Shown here in pieces: positions 15,327 to 22,718 of a stretch of DNA of 64,000 nucleotides; the first letter of the stretch is position 1; every line of letters begins with the position of its first letter. The notes beneath the pieces were generated by a model that ran no database searches, was not told where the DNA came from, and saw nothing but the letters and a program-made list of their open reading frames with translations. Source of the stretch: an uncultured Prevotellaceae bacterium (GTDB lineage Bacteria; Bacteroidota; Bacteroidia; Bacteroidales; Bacteroidaceae); the NCBI GenBank assembly GCA_902792635.1, contig CADBAG010000004.1, forward strand, positions 89,963 to 153,962, read 5' to 3'. The translations under genes and the position numbers were made by a program.

Positions 15327-16350
15327 TCAACGTAGGGGCGGCCCTTCTGAAGAACGCTCCCTTTGCCAGCCGGTCTGCCACACTCTTTACTCGCTCCCGC
15401 ATAGCAGCATATTCCTCGGGCGTGATGGCGGCAAGGCGCGAAGCAAGGTCGCGGAGCGAGGAGATCGTGATACCCACACCCTCCTGCTCGATCAGCGGCG
15501 CCAAGGCGGCCTCTTTCCAGATAATGACGGGAAGACCGGCACGGAGATAGAACGATACCTTATGCGGACTGTTGACCTTCAGATATTCACCGAAGGAGCC
15601 CGTGCAGGCATCAAGGCTGTCACCATCCCACACAAGTCCGAAGTCGCCGCCCACACTGCGGATGAACGCATCGGCAGGCTGGAAACCGTGAAAGACAAAA
15701 CTCTTCTCTTCCTTGAGCGACGGCATCTTGTCGCCATTGCCAAAGATATGAAGTTCAAAGCCATGGATGAAAGGCGGCAACTGCAAAAAGAACGCATTCT
15801 TGCGCATGGCGAGGCTCCCCGCATAAACGACGTGATAAGGCTCTTCCTCCTGACGCTGATAAGGCTCAGGCTCTGCCGGCGAACGATAATCGAAGAAGCC
15901 TAAGGCTCCCACAGGCTTCTTCAATCCTTGAGCTACGAGCCACTCCTTCATCTTCTCATTGGAAGCAATGATATAATCGGCATTAGACAGACGACTGATC
16001 TCCTGAGGGACCGTCAGCTTCCTCCTGCGGAAAGATCCTAAGTCATGGATGAGCGCTACCACATGAGCACCCTTCGCGTGCGCCATGTGGCAGAGAAAAG
16101 AGAAGTATTTCTTTACGGGATATTGGAGGACAAGCACATCACCCCGGCGAAGCGTGGCCACAGCCTTGAGAACACTCACCAAGTCGTAAAAGAAGATGAA
16201 GATCCCATTGCCGCCGATGCGCTGCGGGAGTCCGACATTCCGGAATCCCATCTCGTCCATTGTCTGCTCATTATCCGTCTTGGCTTTATTACCCGCAGAT
16301 GTACAGTCACGATAACACCGCGACAGATAAACCATTCTTTTTGCTTCCAT
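15250..16350 (-). CDS. Gtf3/galactofuranosyltransferase-like glycosyltransferase
   Basis: 366 residues. The N-terminal part (VYLSRCYRDCTSAGNKAKTD pattern, DVLVLQYPVKKY) and the centre (VALIHDLGSFR, VVYAGSLAMRKNAF, FGLVWDG, KVSFYLRAGLPVIIWKEAALA) resemble Gtf3 (GT113) and beta-1,6-galactofuranosyltransferase-like proteins of capsule clusters. The recognisable domain ends near LAKGAFFRR; the last 25 or so residues are read from sequence antisense to the GT8 gene and include the repeat motif at 15330-15344, so the natural stop may have been lost. The start overlaps the stop of the YoeB gene by one base (TAATG), with an alternative ATG at 16335. Confidence 0.8.
   Translation of the reverse strand: MEAKRMVYLSRCYRDCTSAGNKAKTDNEQTMDEMGFRNVGLPQRIGGNGIFIFFYDLVSVLKAVATLRRGDVLVLQYPVKKYFSFLCHMAHAKGAHVVALIHDLGSFRRRKLTVPQEISRLSNADYIIASNEKMKEWLVAQGLKKPVGALGFFDYRSPAEPEPYQRQEEEPYHVVYAGSLAMRKNAFFLQLPPFIHGFELHIFGNGDKMPSLKEEKSFVFHGFQPADAFIRSVGGDFGLVWDGDSLDACTGSFGEYLKVNSPHKVSFYLRAGLPVIIWKEAALAPLIEQEGVGITISSLRDLASRLAAITPEEYAAMRERVKSVADRLAKGAFFRRAAPTLINTLLPSLSDTVCSSDGGGSIDGRS
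15330..15344. repeat. ACGTAGGGGCGGCCC motif at the GT8/GT overlap
   Basis: The 15-base motif follows the GT8 stop by four bases and is inside the coding region of the convergent glycosyltransferase. The first twelve bases recur after the PfkB gene stop (56092) and, inverted, at 6868-6879. Confidence 0.6.
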
Positions 16351-16625
16351 TATTTATCTCTATAGTGCCCCTCGATCTGAATAATGATGACCGTAACTGT
16401 ATCATCGTGGATATCGTAGATCAACCTGTCATGGGCTGAGATTCGTCTGGACCACGTGATACTACCCATCCCAATAAGAGCCTCGGGATGACCAAGGCCC
16501 TCCTTAGGATGCTGCTGCAAATCCAATAAGATCTTTACAAATTTCTTATAGAGATTTGGATTAGACTTCTTCCACTTGCTGATAATTTTATCAGTAGCAT
16601 TAGCAAAGACAACGTTGTATATCAT
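16350..16625 (-). CDS. yoeB: YoeB-family mRNA interferase toxin
   Basis: 91 residues, full length for YoeB. It cleaves mRNA in the ribosomal A site. Key residues are conserved: WKKSNPNLYKKFVKIL helix, Glu48 in HPEAL, SRRISAHDRLIYDI with Arg67, and the C-terminal GHYRDK with His87 and Tyr88, matching Glu46, Arg65, His83 and Tyr84 of E. coli YoeB. It follows its antitoxin with an ATGA overlap (start 16623-16625). Its stop codon overlaps the start of the glycosyltransferase gene downstream, so that gene can be transcribed and perhaps translated through the toxin-antitoxin promoter. Confidence 0.95.
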   Translation of the reverse strand: MIYNVVFANATDKIISKWKKSNPNLYKKFVKILLDLQQHPKEGLGHPEALIGMGSITWSRRISAHDRLIYDIHDDTVTVIIIQIEGHYRDK

Positions 16626-16873
16626 AATGATTCAAGATGCTTAAGCAGTTCTTCTTCATTATGACAAACTGTGCATTTACCCTCTTTCACTTCCTGCCTT
16701 ACTTTCTCAGCAAAGGCCAATAAAGAATTAGAGGGAACGGCATCGTTCTCTTTAACCGGGATAAGCTCAACATCGCCTTTTCTTGAGGTTACTATAACTC
16801 TCTCACCCTTATGAGCCATATCAATATACCTGCCTTGATTGGCTCTGAACTGTGTACTTGTAATGACTGTCAT
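16622..16873 (-). CDS. yefM: YefM/Phd-family antitoxin
   Basis: 83 residues from the ATG at 16871-16873 (MTVITSTQFRANQGRYID); a longer frame to 16900 is rejected because it would start inside the -7 box. The N-terminal Phd/YefM DNA-binding fold reads VITSTQFRANQGRYIDMAHKGERVIVTSRKGDVELIPV, residues about 3-40, and the C-terminal KEGKCTVCHNEEELLKHLESL-like tail would wrap the toxin. It neutralises YoeB and should repress its own promoter with it. Start and stop arrangement (ATGA) with yoeB is typical. Confidence 0.94.
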   Translation of the reverse strand: MTVITSTQFRANQGRYIDMAHKGERVIVTSRKGDVELIPVKENDAVPSNSLLAFAEKVRQEVKEGKCTVCHNEEELLKHLESL

Positions 16874-16896
16874 GGCATTAAGAATTGATGTATATC

Positions 16897-16928
16897 GCAA
16901 AGATACGACTTCTTTTAGATTCCCACAA
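16897..16928 (-). promoter_or_regulatory. Promoter of yefM-yoeB
   Basis: Minus-strand -7 TATCTTTGC (16897-16905) with TTGT at 19 bases upstream (16925-16928). Start near 16890 gives a leader of about 17 bases before yefM. Confidence 0.7.
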
Positions 16929-16929
16929 C

Positions 16930-16976
16930 TTTTGCCGCGATTATTTTGCCGACATTATTTTGCCGACATTATTTTG
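16930..16976. repeat. 14-base tandem repeat between divergent promoters
   Basis: Three 14-base units (TTTTGCCGCGATTA, then TTTTGCCGACATTA twice) and a partial fourth, TTTTG. The last copy supplies the -33 TTTG of the kinase promoter, so the array could tune that promoter or bind the YefM-YoeB repressor. Both are inference. Confidence 0.75.
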
Positions 16977-17004
16977 TTCTCCAATGGAAAAGCATTACCT
17001 TTGC
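16973..17004 (+). promoter_or_regulatory. Promoter of the LPS-kinase/GT4 operon
   Basis: TTTG (16973-16976), 19-base spacer, TACCTTTGC (16996-17004): a perfect consensus. Start at about 17010 coincides with the first possible ATG of the kinase at 17011. Confidence 0.85.
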
Positions 17005-17010
17005 AAGGAT

Positions 17011-17772
17011 ATGGTAAAGATGCTACTTCTCAACGACCGCTATCATTCGATGCAGGACTTTCTCCTCGGCCTTCCCCCACGTATGGACGAGGAAGGGGAG
17101 CGTGTCTATGACGGCAAGCGGAACCTCATCAAGCGCTTTCTCTTGCCTGACGGGGAGCCGCTCATCGTGAAGCGTTATCACCGCCCCCGTTTCATCAACC
17201 TCTTTGTCTATTCCTGGAACCTGCGCCAGCCGAAGGGCATACGCGCCTTCCAGTATGCCACGATCCTGCGAAAGCACGGCATCGGCACACCGGAGCCCAT
17301 CGCTTATATGGAGGATCGCAGCGGGAGCCTGCTGAGAGAGAGCTGGCTCATCACCACCGAATGTCCCTACAAGCATCTGCTCTATGAGATGGGAACGGCG
17401 GAGCCTGCCGTCTACGAGCCCGTAGCCAAAGCCCTCGCTGCCTTCACGGCTCACATGCACGAGGAAGGTATCGTACACAAAGACTTCTCCCCGGGGAACA
17501 TTCTGTGGGATAAAGATCAGAACGACAACATCGTATTCTCTCTTGTCGACATCAACCGCATGTATTTCGGCCCGGTGGATATCCATCGCGGCTGTGCCAA
17601 CTTTGCACGTCTGTGGGGACCAAAGCGTTTCATCGAGTTGCTTATCCGCGACTATGCCCGCCTCCGCCATCTTGATGAAGCCGAGGCTCTCCGCATCGCT
17701 TTCGCAGCCCGCGAGAAGTTCTGGACACGGTATCAGCGACACCACGAGATACCATTCCCGTACGAAAGATAA
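17011..17772 (+). CDS. Kdo/WaaP-type lipopolysaccharide kinase
   Basis: Member of the InaA/Kdo-kinase/WaaP group of eukaryotic-like kinases that phosphorylate LPS core sugars; 253 residues if the ATG at 17011 is used. Visible motifs are PLIVKRYHRP (the ATP-binding Lys near 45), the catalytic loop HKDFSPGNILWD and the metal-binding VDINRMYF in place of DFG. The long open frame extends upstream to 16885 but the promoter at 16973-17004 excludes that start. The ATG at 17011 would give a leaderless mRNA; the ATGs at 17020 and 17050 are alternatives. It is followed three bases later by a GT4 gene, so it probably modifies the same glycan. Confidence 0.88.
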   Translation: MVKMLLLNDRYHSMQDFLLGLPPRMDEEGERVYDGKRNLIKRFLLPDGEPLIVKRYHRPRFINLFVYSWNLRQPKGIRAFQYATILRKHGIGTPEPIAYMEDRSGSLLRESWLITTECPYKHLLYEMGTAEPAVYEPVAKALAAFTAHMHEEGIVHKDFSPGNILWDKDQNDNIVFSLVDINRMYFGPVDIHRGCANFARLWGPKRFIELLIRDYARLRHLDEAEALRIAFAAREKFWTRYQRHHEIPFPYER

Positions 17773-17775
17773 TTT

Positions 17776-18900
17776 ATGACTATGAATATAGGATACGACG
17801 CCAAGCGCATTGTGCGCAATGGAACAGGACTCGGAAGCTACGGACGCACACTGATCAACAGTCTCAGTGCCGTTGATACGAAGGACACCTTTCTGCTCTA
17901 TGCTCCCGACAAGGGACGCGACGACCTGCGCTCGCAGATCGTCCTGCGGCCCAATGTGCACTTCTGCTATCCATCGCATCAGGTCAGCGGCATACGAAAG
18001 GCCTTGTGGCGAAGCCATGGCATCGTGAAAGACCTCGTGCGCGACCACGTCGACCTCTATCATGGCCTTTCCGGAGAACTGCCCATCGGTATCCACAAAG
18101 CCGGCATACGCTCTGTCGTCACTATCCATGACCTCATCTTCCTCCGTCATCCGGAATATTACAACTGGATCGATGTGCAGATTTATAAATGGAAGTTCTT
18201 GCAGACACTGAAGGAAGCCGACCATATCATCGCTATCAGTGAATGTACGAAGCGTGACATTCTTTATTACAGCGATTATCCCGAGGACAAGATATCAGTG
18301 ATTTATCAGAGTGCTGCGCGGCGGTTCACGAATAATACTAAGGAAGAAAACACCACGATTCTCAAAGGTTTAGGCGACCGCTACATCCTTCAGGTCGGAA
18401 CCATCGAGGAGCGGAAGAACGCCTTGGAGAGTGTAGCAGCACTCGAAGACCTTCCGAAGGATATTCACCTCGTGCTCGTGGGGCGTCAGACCGCTTACAC
18501 GGAGCAGCTTCTGCGCTATGCGCGTCAGCACGGCTTGGAGCCACGGCTGCATATCCTCAGTGGCGTGAGCGATGACGCCCTGCCGGTGCTCTATCACCAT
18601 GCCTCCTGCTTCGTCTACCCCTCGCGCTATGAGGGATTCGGCATCCCTATCATCGAAGCCATCCAGTGTGGGCTCCCCGTCGTGGCAGCTACCGGCTCCT
18701 GTTTAGAGGAGGCTGGAGGTCCTGACAGCCTCTATGTCTCGCCCGATGATCCTCATGCCCTTGCCGAAGCCGTCCTCACGATGCTCAGCCGCACCGACCG
18801 CGCCGACGTCATCGCCCGCAGTCAGCAGTATGTCCGCAGGTTCGAAAACAACAGTGTGGCGGAAGAGGTGATGAAGGTGTATAAAGGCATTATACATTAA
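17776..18900 (+). CDS. GT4-family glycosyltransferase
   Basis: 374 residues, GT-B fold. N-terminal IGYDAKRIVRNGTGLGSYGRTLI is the usual acceptor-domain start, followed by VTIHDLIFLRHPEYY and, in the donor domain, YILQVGTIEERKNALE, VLVGRQT and SCFVYPSRYEGFGIPIIEAIQCGLPVV with the E-x7-E motif. It resembles mannosyl- and rhamnosyltransferases of O-antigen clusters; the donor sugar is not predictable. It starts three bases after the kinase stop (a second ATG is at 17782), forming a two-gene operon. Its stop overlaps the convergent DUF2442 gene by four bases. Confidence 0.92.
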   Translation: MTMNIGYDAKRIVRNGTGLGSYGRTLINSLSAVDTKDTFLLYAPDKGRDDLRSQIVLRPNVHFCYPSHQVSGIRKALWRSHGIVKDLVRDHVDLYHGLSGELPIGIHKAGIRSVVTIHDLIFLRHPEYYNWIDVQIYKWKFLQTLKEADHIIAISECTKRDILYYSDYPEDKISVIYQSAARRFTNNTKEENTTILKGLGDRYILQVGTIEERKNALESVAALEDLPKDIHLVLVGRQTAYTEQLLRYARQHGLEPRLHILSGVSDDALPVLYHHASCFVYPSRYEGFGIPIIEAIQCGLPVVAATGSCLEEAGGPDSLYVSPDDPHALAEAVLTMLSRTDRADVIARSQQYVRRFENNSVAEEVMKVYKGIIH

Positions 18901-19148
18901 TCCGAAAGATGCCCATGATAAAGATCCTCCGAAGGAAAGATAAGATCCCAATTCTTTCCCCACACAAGGAGCCCATTCTCCACCTTGAATTTCTTAAACT
19001 TAGGCTCTTTCAAATATGAATTATATTGTGGATGTGGGTGTTTTCTAATGAACTCACCCACATTTACAGTCTGCTCCTTTCCATCCGAAAAGGTGATCGC
19101 TACAGAGAGCGGACTGACGTATGTTGCCGAAACTATCTTAGGAACCAT
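18897..19148 (-). CDS. DUF2442-domain protein
   Basis: 83 residues with the DUF2442 pattern: VSATYVSPLSVAITFSDGKEQTVNVGEFI, then FKKFKVENGLLVWGKNWDLIFPSEDLY (positions about 5-33 and 51-78). DUF2442 proteins are often encoded next to DUF4160 proteins in presumed toxin-antitoxin or regulatory pairs. No DUF4160 gene is visible here: upstream lies a CPE repeat, downstream a convergent glycosyltransferase gene. It therefore looks like an orphan. No clear promoter is seen. Confidence 0.8.
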   Translation of the reverse strand: MVPKIVSATYVSPLSVAITFSDGKEQTVNVGEFIRKHPHPQYNSYLKEPKFKKFKVENGLLVWGKNWDLIFPSEDLYHGHLSD

Positions 19149-19219
19149 CTTATTTTATCTTTTTAGTAATATTAGTAGAACGGATTGCCTTCTTCAGAAC
19201 AAAGAAATGGTTCTTCTCT

Positions 19220-19542
19220 TTTTGAGTTGATAAGTGCCTCGGAGAGGCACACTCTGCATAACCCCAGGCAAGGAGCGTAGCGACGCAGCCTGGGGATTAT
19301 AGACGGCGCTTGGATACCTGACGTCCAGCCTCGGAGAGGCTGACTGCGCCTTGGCGCACTATTTTGACGTATGATAAAACCTTCAGAGACATAGCGCACT
19401 TCGTGCAATCTGCCTCTTCGAGGCAGAAGGTCAGGTGTCACACTCCATCCTAACAGACCCCAGGCTGCGTCGCTGCGCTCCTTGCCTGGGGTTATGTAGA
19501 GTCAGCCTCTTCGAGGCTGTGTCACGCTATCAACTCGAAAAG
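19220..19542. repeat. CPE-1, complete composite palindrome (subtype A)
   Basis: Fills the 380-base gap between DUF2442 and the DUF234 ATPase; I see nothing else there. Outer ends TTTTGAGTTGATA and TATCAACTCGAAAA are inverted. The left arm holds h1 GTGCCTC/GAGGCAC (19234-19250), h2 CCCCAGGC/GCCTGGGG (19262-19295) and h1 CAGCCTC/GAGGCTG; the right arm holds the same modules in reverse order and orientation. The two h2 copies differ at one base in 34. The right outer end supplies the last codons and the TGA of the ATPase gene. Confidence 0.9.
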
Positions 19543-20870
19543 CTGAAGAATCTCATATCCTCCATCGTCAAGCCCTTATACTGTATTTTATAGTCGGCAT
19601 ACTGTCCTGTGGCCTTGAGGAACACATCGGCCTTCTGATGAAGCAGATCCATATCGAGCTCCTTCCGCTGACGCTTGACCTCAATGAAATCAACGGTCTG
19701 GGAGAGATCATCCGCTGCAATGATGTCAATCTCATTCTCGCCTTTACGGTCATACCAGTTGCCCATACGCGTATAGCGGCCTGAATCCTTAAGCACATCC
19801 ATGAAATATTGTTCAAGGATCTTGCCACTGTAAGTGCGATAATCGCGGAAGACGAGTGTACGGAGCTTGTCGAAAGCGCCTAACTCAACCATATAATCGT
19901 AACGGTAGATAAAACGGAACCAGAAGCGGAGGAAAATATCATCGAGCTCATAGCGCACGCTCCGCGTCGATGACTTGGCAAAGAGTGGCCGATGGCGTGT
20001 GATGATGCCATAGTCGTTTTGAAGTTTCGTCAGATAGCCGCCTATCTCCATCTTCAGCATGTTTTCCATATCGCTCCGCGTCGTATGACCACGCGCAATA
20101 AGGGAGAGGATAGAAAAATAAGTACCATAGTCCTTACCGAACTCTTCGATAAGCATGCTCTTGCCCTCATCGAGGAAAGGAGAATCCGGACTCAGCACAT
20201 GATTGATCATCTTTTTCCATGTATAGCAACCGCTGTCCATCAACAACTCAGCATACTTAGCCACGCCACCTGTAAGCAGATAAAAAGCAAGCAGATCCTC
20301 CGACGTGTACCGGGGATGATAGTCGTAGAGAATCGTGGATAGTACCTCTGGACGAAACTGCCTCACAGTGAGCTGATGAGTCTGACGGCCAAACAACGGC
20401 TCCTTACGGTCGCGGAAGAGCTTATACATCAACGAATGGATGGAACCGCAGACCAACAGGTTGATATGACTCCCGTCCTTCTGAAGATCCCAGATACGCT
20501 GCATATCGGAGAAGATACTTTTGTTGACACGAAGGAAATCCTGAAACTCATCGATGACGAGCGTAAAGGAACGTTGATGCGAAAGGCGCATGAGATAGTC
20601 GAAGATGTCTGCAAACTTCGATACGGTGCCTAACATTGGCACGCCCAACGTCTCTTCAATCTGCGTACAGAAATCTGCACACAACTCTGTCTCCGCCTTG
20701 CGCGAAACGAAAAAATAGAGCATCGGCTGATTCTCATATGCCTTCAAAAGAAGCATAGTCTTGCCTATACGCCGGCGTCCCGTAACAACGGTGAACTGTG
20801 CTGCCCGTTCAGCTGTCTGGCGAATATCGTGCAATGTCTTGATTTCCTGCTCTCTGTCGTAGAATCTCAT
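19530..20870 (-). CDS. DUF234-type AAA ATPase with PD-(D/E)xK-like C-terminus
   Basis: 446 residues. The N-terminal AAA/STAND-like ATPase has Walker A GRRRIGKT at 31-38 and Walker B TLVIDEFQDF near 102-111, followed by a winged-helix region (about 260-320). The C-terminal DUF234 region reads RKGENEIDIIAADDLSQTVDFIEVKRQ, positions about 392-418, in which E, D and E-x-K match a PD-(D/E)xK nuclease core. These ATPases are common in archaea and Bacteroidetes as lone accessory genes; function is unknown, with defence or regulation suggested. The codons for the final SS-stop fall in the end of CPE-1. The leader carries an 18-base perfect palindrome. Confidence 0.9.
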   Translation of the reverse strand: MRFYDREQEIKTLHDIRQTAERAAQFTVVTGRRRIGKTMLLLKAYENQPMLYFFVSRKAETELCADFCTQIEETLGVPMLGTVSKFADIFDYLMRLSHQRSFTLVIDEFQDFLRVNKSIFSDMQRIWDLQKDGSHINLLVCGSIHSLMYKLFRDRKEPLFGRQTHQLTVRQFRPEVLSTILYDYHPRYTSEDLLAFYLLTGGVAKYAELLMDSGCYTWKKMINHVLSPDSPFLDEGKSMLIEEFGKDYGTYFSILSLIARGHTTRSDMENMLKMEIGGYLTKLQNDYGIITRHRPLFAKSSTRSVRYELDDIFLRFWFRFIYRYDYMVELGAFDKLRTLVFRDYRTYSGKILEQYFMDVLKDSGRYTRMGNWYDRKGENEIDIIAADDLSQTVDFIEVKRQRKELDMDLLHQKADVFLKATGQYADYKIQYKGLTMEDMRFFSFSS

Positions 20871-20886
20871 AGCTTAACTTTTATTT

Positions 20887-20919
20887 CCGAAACAGCTGTT
20901 TCGGAAACAGCCGTTTCGG
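20887..20919. promoter_or_regulatory. Overlapping palindromes in the ATPase leader (candidate operator)
   Basis: CCGAAACAGCTGTTTCGG at 20887-20904 is a perfect 18-base palindrome, and a second copy, AAACAGCCGTTTCGG, overlaps it up to 20919. They lie between the -7 box and the start codon, where a bound repressor or an RNA hairpin would affect expression. Confidence 0.6.
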
Positions 20920-20921
20920 AA

Positions 20922-20930
20922 GCAAAGATA
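20922..20930 (-). promoter_or_regulatory. -7 promoter box of the DUF234 ATPase
   Basis: TATCTTTGC on the minus strand fits TAnnTTTG; the transcript would start near 20915 and carry the palindromes in its leader. Confidence 0.6.
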
Positions 20931-20968
20931 CGAAAAGAAAAAGAAAACAAGAAAGAATGGCAAAAAAG

Positions 20969-21126
20969 TTCGAACTGTACGGTTGAAAATAATTCTTTGG
21001 TTAAGTGTGAGTGCCTCGGCGAGGCACAATCTTCCATAACCCCAGACTAAGGGAGCGTTAGCGACCGCAGTCTGGGGTTTAGGTTTAACATTACGCACTA
21101 ACGTGCAGTCAACCTCTCCGAGGTTG
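20969..21126. repeat. CPE-2, short composite palindrome
   Basis: Starts with the recurring end motif CGAACTGTACGGTTGAAAAT (20971-20990), then h1 GTGCCTC/GAGGCAC (21011-21027), h2 CCCCAGAC/GTCTGGGG (21040-21077), GCACTAACGTGC and a reversed h1 AACCTC/GAGGTT (21111-21125). The 3' codons and stop of the GT87 gene (21109 onward) are inside the last module. Confidence 0.85.
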
Positions 21127-22293
21127 GTTCCGATATTCCTTCGTCATCATCTCCCAGCACAGGCGGAGCCAGACGATGGTGACAGGCAATGCCTTGAGGG
21201 CATAAGGGCGGATAAGGCCGTTGCGGAGGGGAGAGATGATAAGGTCACTGTGTGCCATCGTAGTGAAGATGAAGACATAGACCATCAGCGCCACGGCCCA
21301 CGGTCCCCGCTTCCACGGTGCCGCCGTGTACCACAGCACCACACCCGGGATGGCGATGATATAGGTACTGTTCTCGCTGCCTGTGGAGAAGAGCACGACA
21401 AACATCAGAACCGAGGCCAACAACGTCTCGCGGAAAGCCAAGCTCTTCCACTGACCGATGCGCAGATAAGGCAGGAAGAACAAGACCATGGCGGGGATGA
21501 GGATCCACAAGTCACTGTAGGTCTCACAGCCCGAGATACGCCTCACCATGCCAAGCACGGAGATGTTCTGCTTGATACTCTCAAGGTTCTCGCCGTTCTT
21601 CTCCACGAGCGCCGTCATCCAGGCATGATACTGCGAGAGGATATACTCCGGACTGCTGATGACCATCGGAGCAGCTACGAGGACGACGGTCCACAGCAGG
21701 AGGTAGAGGATGAACTTCCGCTTGTGCTTCGAGAAGAAGAAGAACGCCAGACCCACGATGCCATAGAGCTTCACTACAGTGCCGAGAACAATGAGGAACG
21801 CCGCCCACCCGTCTTTCTCTTTCTCGATGAGGAAGAACGAGGCAATGATGATCGCAGCAATAGCCGTATTGAACTGCTGCATCATCACCGCATTGAACAG
21901 CTCATGGCACGAGAACCAATAGATGAAGATCTGCTGATAATGGGTCATCCCACTGTGCCGTACGGCGAGCCACAAGCCTAACACGAGGAAGATGTTCCAC
22001 AGCAGCATGCCGAGCCACGTCGGCATGACAGCAAACGGGGCGATGACCAATGAGAACGTGGGGCCGTAGTGGTTCACGTCGAAATAATGCACGGGATCGG
22101 GCATGTAGAGGTTCACTTGCTCTACCACATGCCAGAAGACATACTTAAAGATAAGGTAGTTGTTACCCCCGGCATGCCCGATGCTCTTGATGCCAATCAC
22201 GGCGATAATCATCCACAGAGCTAACAAGGTGCGGTAATCGCTGAAGAACGGCTTGCCGAAGAACGTACGGCAGCGGGCCATCATATTTTGCAT
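21109..22293 (-). CDS. GT87-family (DUF2029) integral membrane glycosyltransferase
   Basis: 394 residues with about ten membrane segments (for example LLALWMIIAVIGIKSIGHAG, IFLVLGLWLAV, FLIVLGTVVKLYGIVGLAFFF, ALMVYVFIFTT). The GT-C family GT87 uses polyprenyl-phosphate sugars as donors and acts on the periplasmic side. Last gene of a minus-strand operon with a NodB deacetylase, a GtrB-like GT2 and GtrA, with five bases between gtrA and this gene. That suggests it transfers the lipid-linked sugar made by them. The final residues QPRRG and the stop codon are encoded by the h1 module of CPE-2, so the original C-terminus may have been altered. Confidence 0.85.
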   Translation of the reverse strand: MQNMMARCRTFFGKPFFSDYRTLLALWMIIAVIGIKSIGHAGGNNYLIFKYVFWHVVEQVNLYMPDPVHYFDVNHYGPTFSLVIAPFAVMPTWLGMLLWNIFLVLGLWLAVRHSGMTHYQQIFIYWFSCHELFNAVMMQQFNTAIAAIIIASFFLIEKEKDGWAAFLIVLGTVVKLYGIVGLAFFFFSKHKRKFILYLLLWTVVLVAAPMVISSPEYILSQYHAWMTALVEKNGENLESIKQNISVLGMVRRISGCETYSDLWILIPAMVLFFLPYLRIGQWKSLAFRETLLASVLMFVVLFSTGSENSTYIIAIPGVVLWYTAAPWKRGPWAVALMVYVFIFTTMAHSDLIISPLRNGLIRPYALKALPVTIVWLRLCWEMMTKEYRNQPRRG

Positions 22294-22298
22294 GGTTC

Positions 22299-22718
22299 TT
22301 AATGCTTTCTTTTGAACGTATAAACGAGTTGGAGGATGAGGAAATTAATAGGCACAACGATGACCATCACGCAGATAGGCGCCAGCCAATGACCCAGGCC
22401 TATCCACACAAAGAGGTTCAGCAGCCCCATCTCCAACAGATAGTTGAGGATATGACTGCCGATGAATCCAGCGAGGTTGCCTTTCCCCGGTTTCTTGCGA
22501 AAGGTGAAATAAGTTGTGAGAAAATAGTTCACGATCAGGCCACACGCGTATCCTCCCGTGTAGGCGATGTTATAGTTGGCGAAGAGCAGGATGAGACAAT
22601 AGACGCCATAGTGGATGAGCGAACATGTCGTGCCCGTGATGCCGAAGCGCACGATGCGCCCCACCTCCTGCCTTACCTTCGGATTCTCACGCCAGTAAGT
22701 TTTCAGTCGCTGGATCAT
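22299..22718 (-). CDS. GtrA-family membrane protein (lipid-linked sugar flippase)
   Basis: 139 residues, four membrane helices (FGITGTTCSLIHYGVYCLIL, YTGGYACGLIVNYFLTTYFTF, GFIGSHILNYLLEMGLLNLF, PICVMVIVVPINFLILQ). GtrA proteins are thought to flip polyprenyl-phosphate sugars to the periplasm. The family position of NYFLTTYFTFRK is conserved. It overlaps the upstream GT2 gene by four bases, as usual for gtrB-gtrA pairs, and precedes the GT87 gene. Confidence 0.93.
   Translation of the reverse strand: MIQRLKTYWRENPKVRQEVGRIVRFGITGTTCSLIHYGVYCLILLFANYNIAYTGGYACGLIVNYFLTTYFTFRKKPGKGNLAGFIGSHILNYLLEMGLLNLFVWIGLGHWLAPICVMVIVVPINFLILQLVYTFKRKH

Noticed and set aside
16885-17010. Upstream start of the LPS kinase at 16885
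   Set aside because: It would include the promoter and the 14-base repeats, and overlap the yefM promoter.
19220-21126. Insertion sequence around the DUF234 ATPase, because CPEs lie on both sides
   Set aside because: No transposase, no target duplication and CPEs flank many other genes. A composite mobile unit is not supported.
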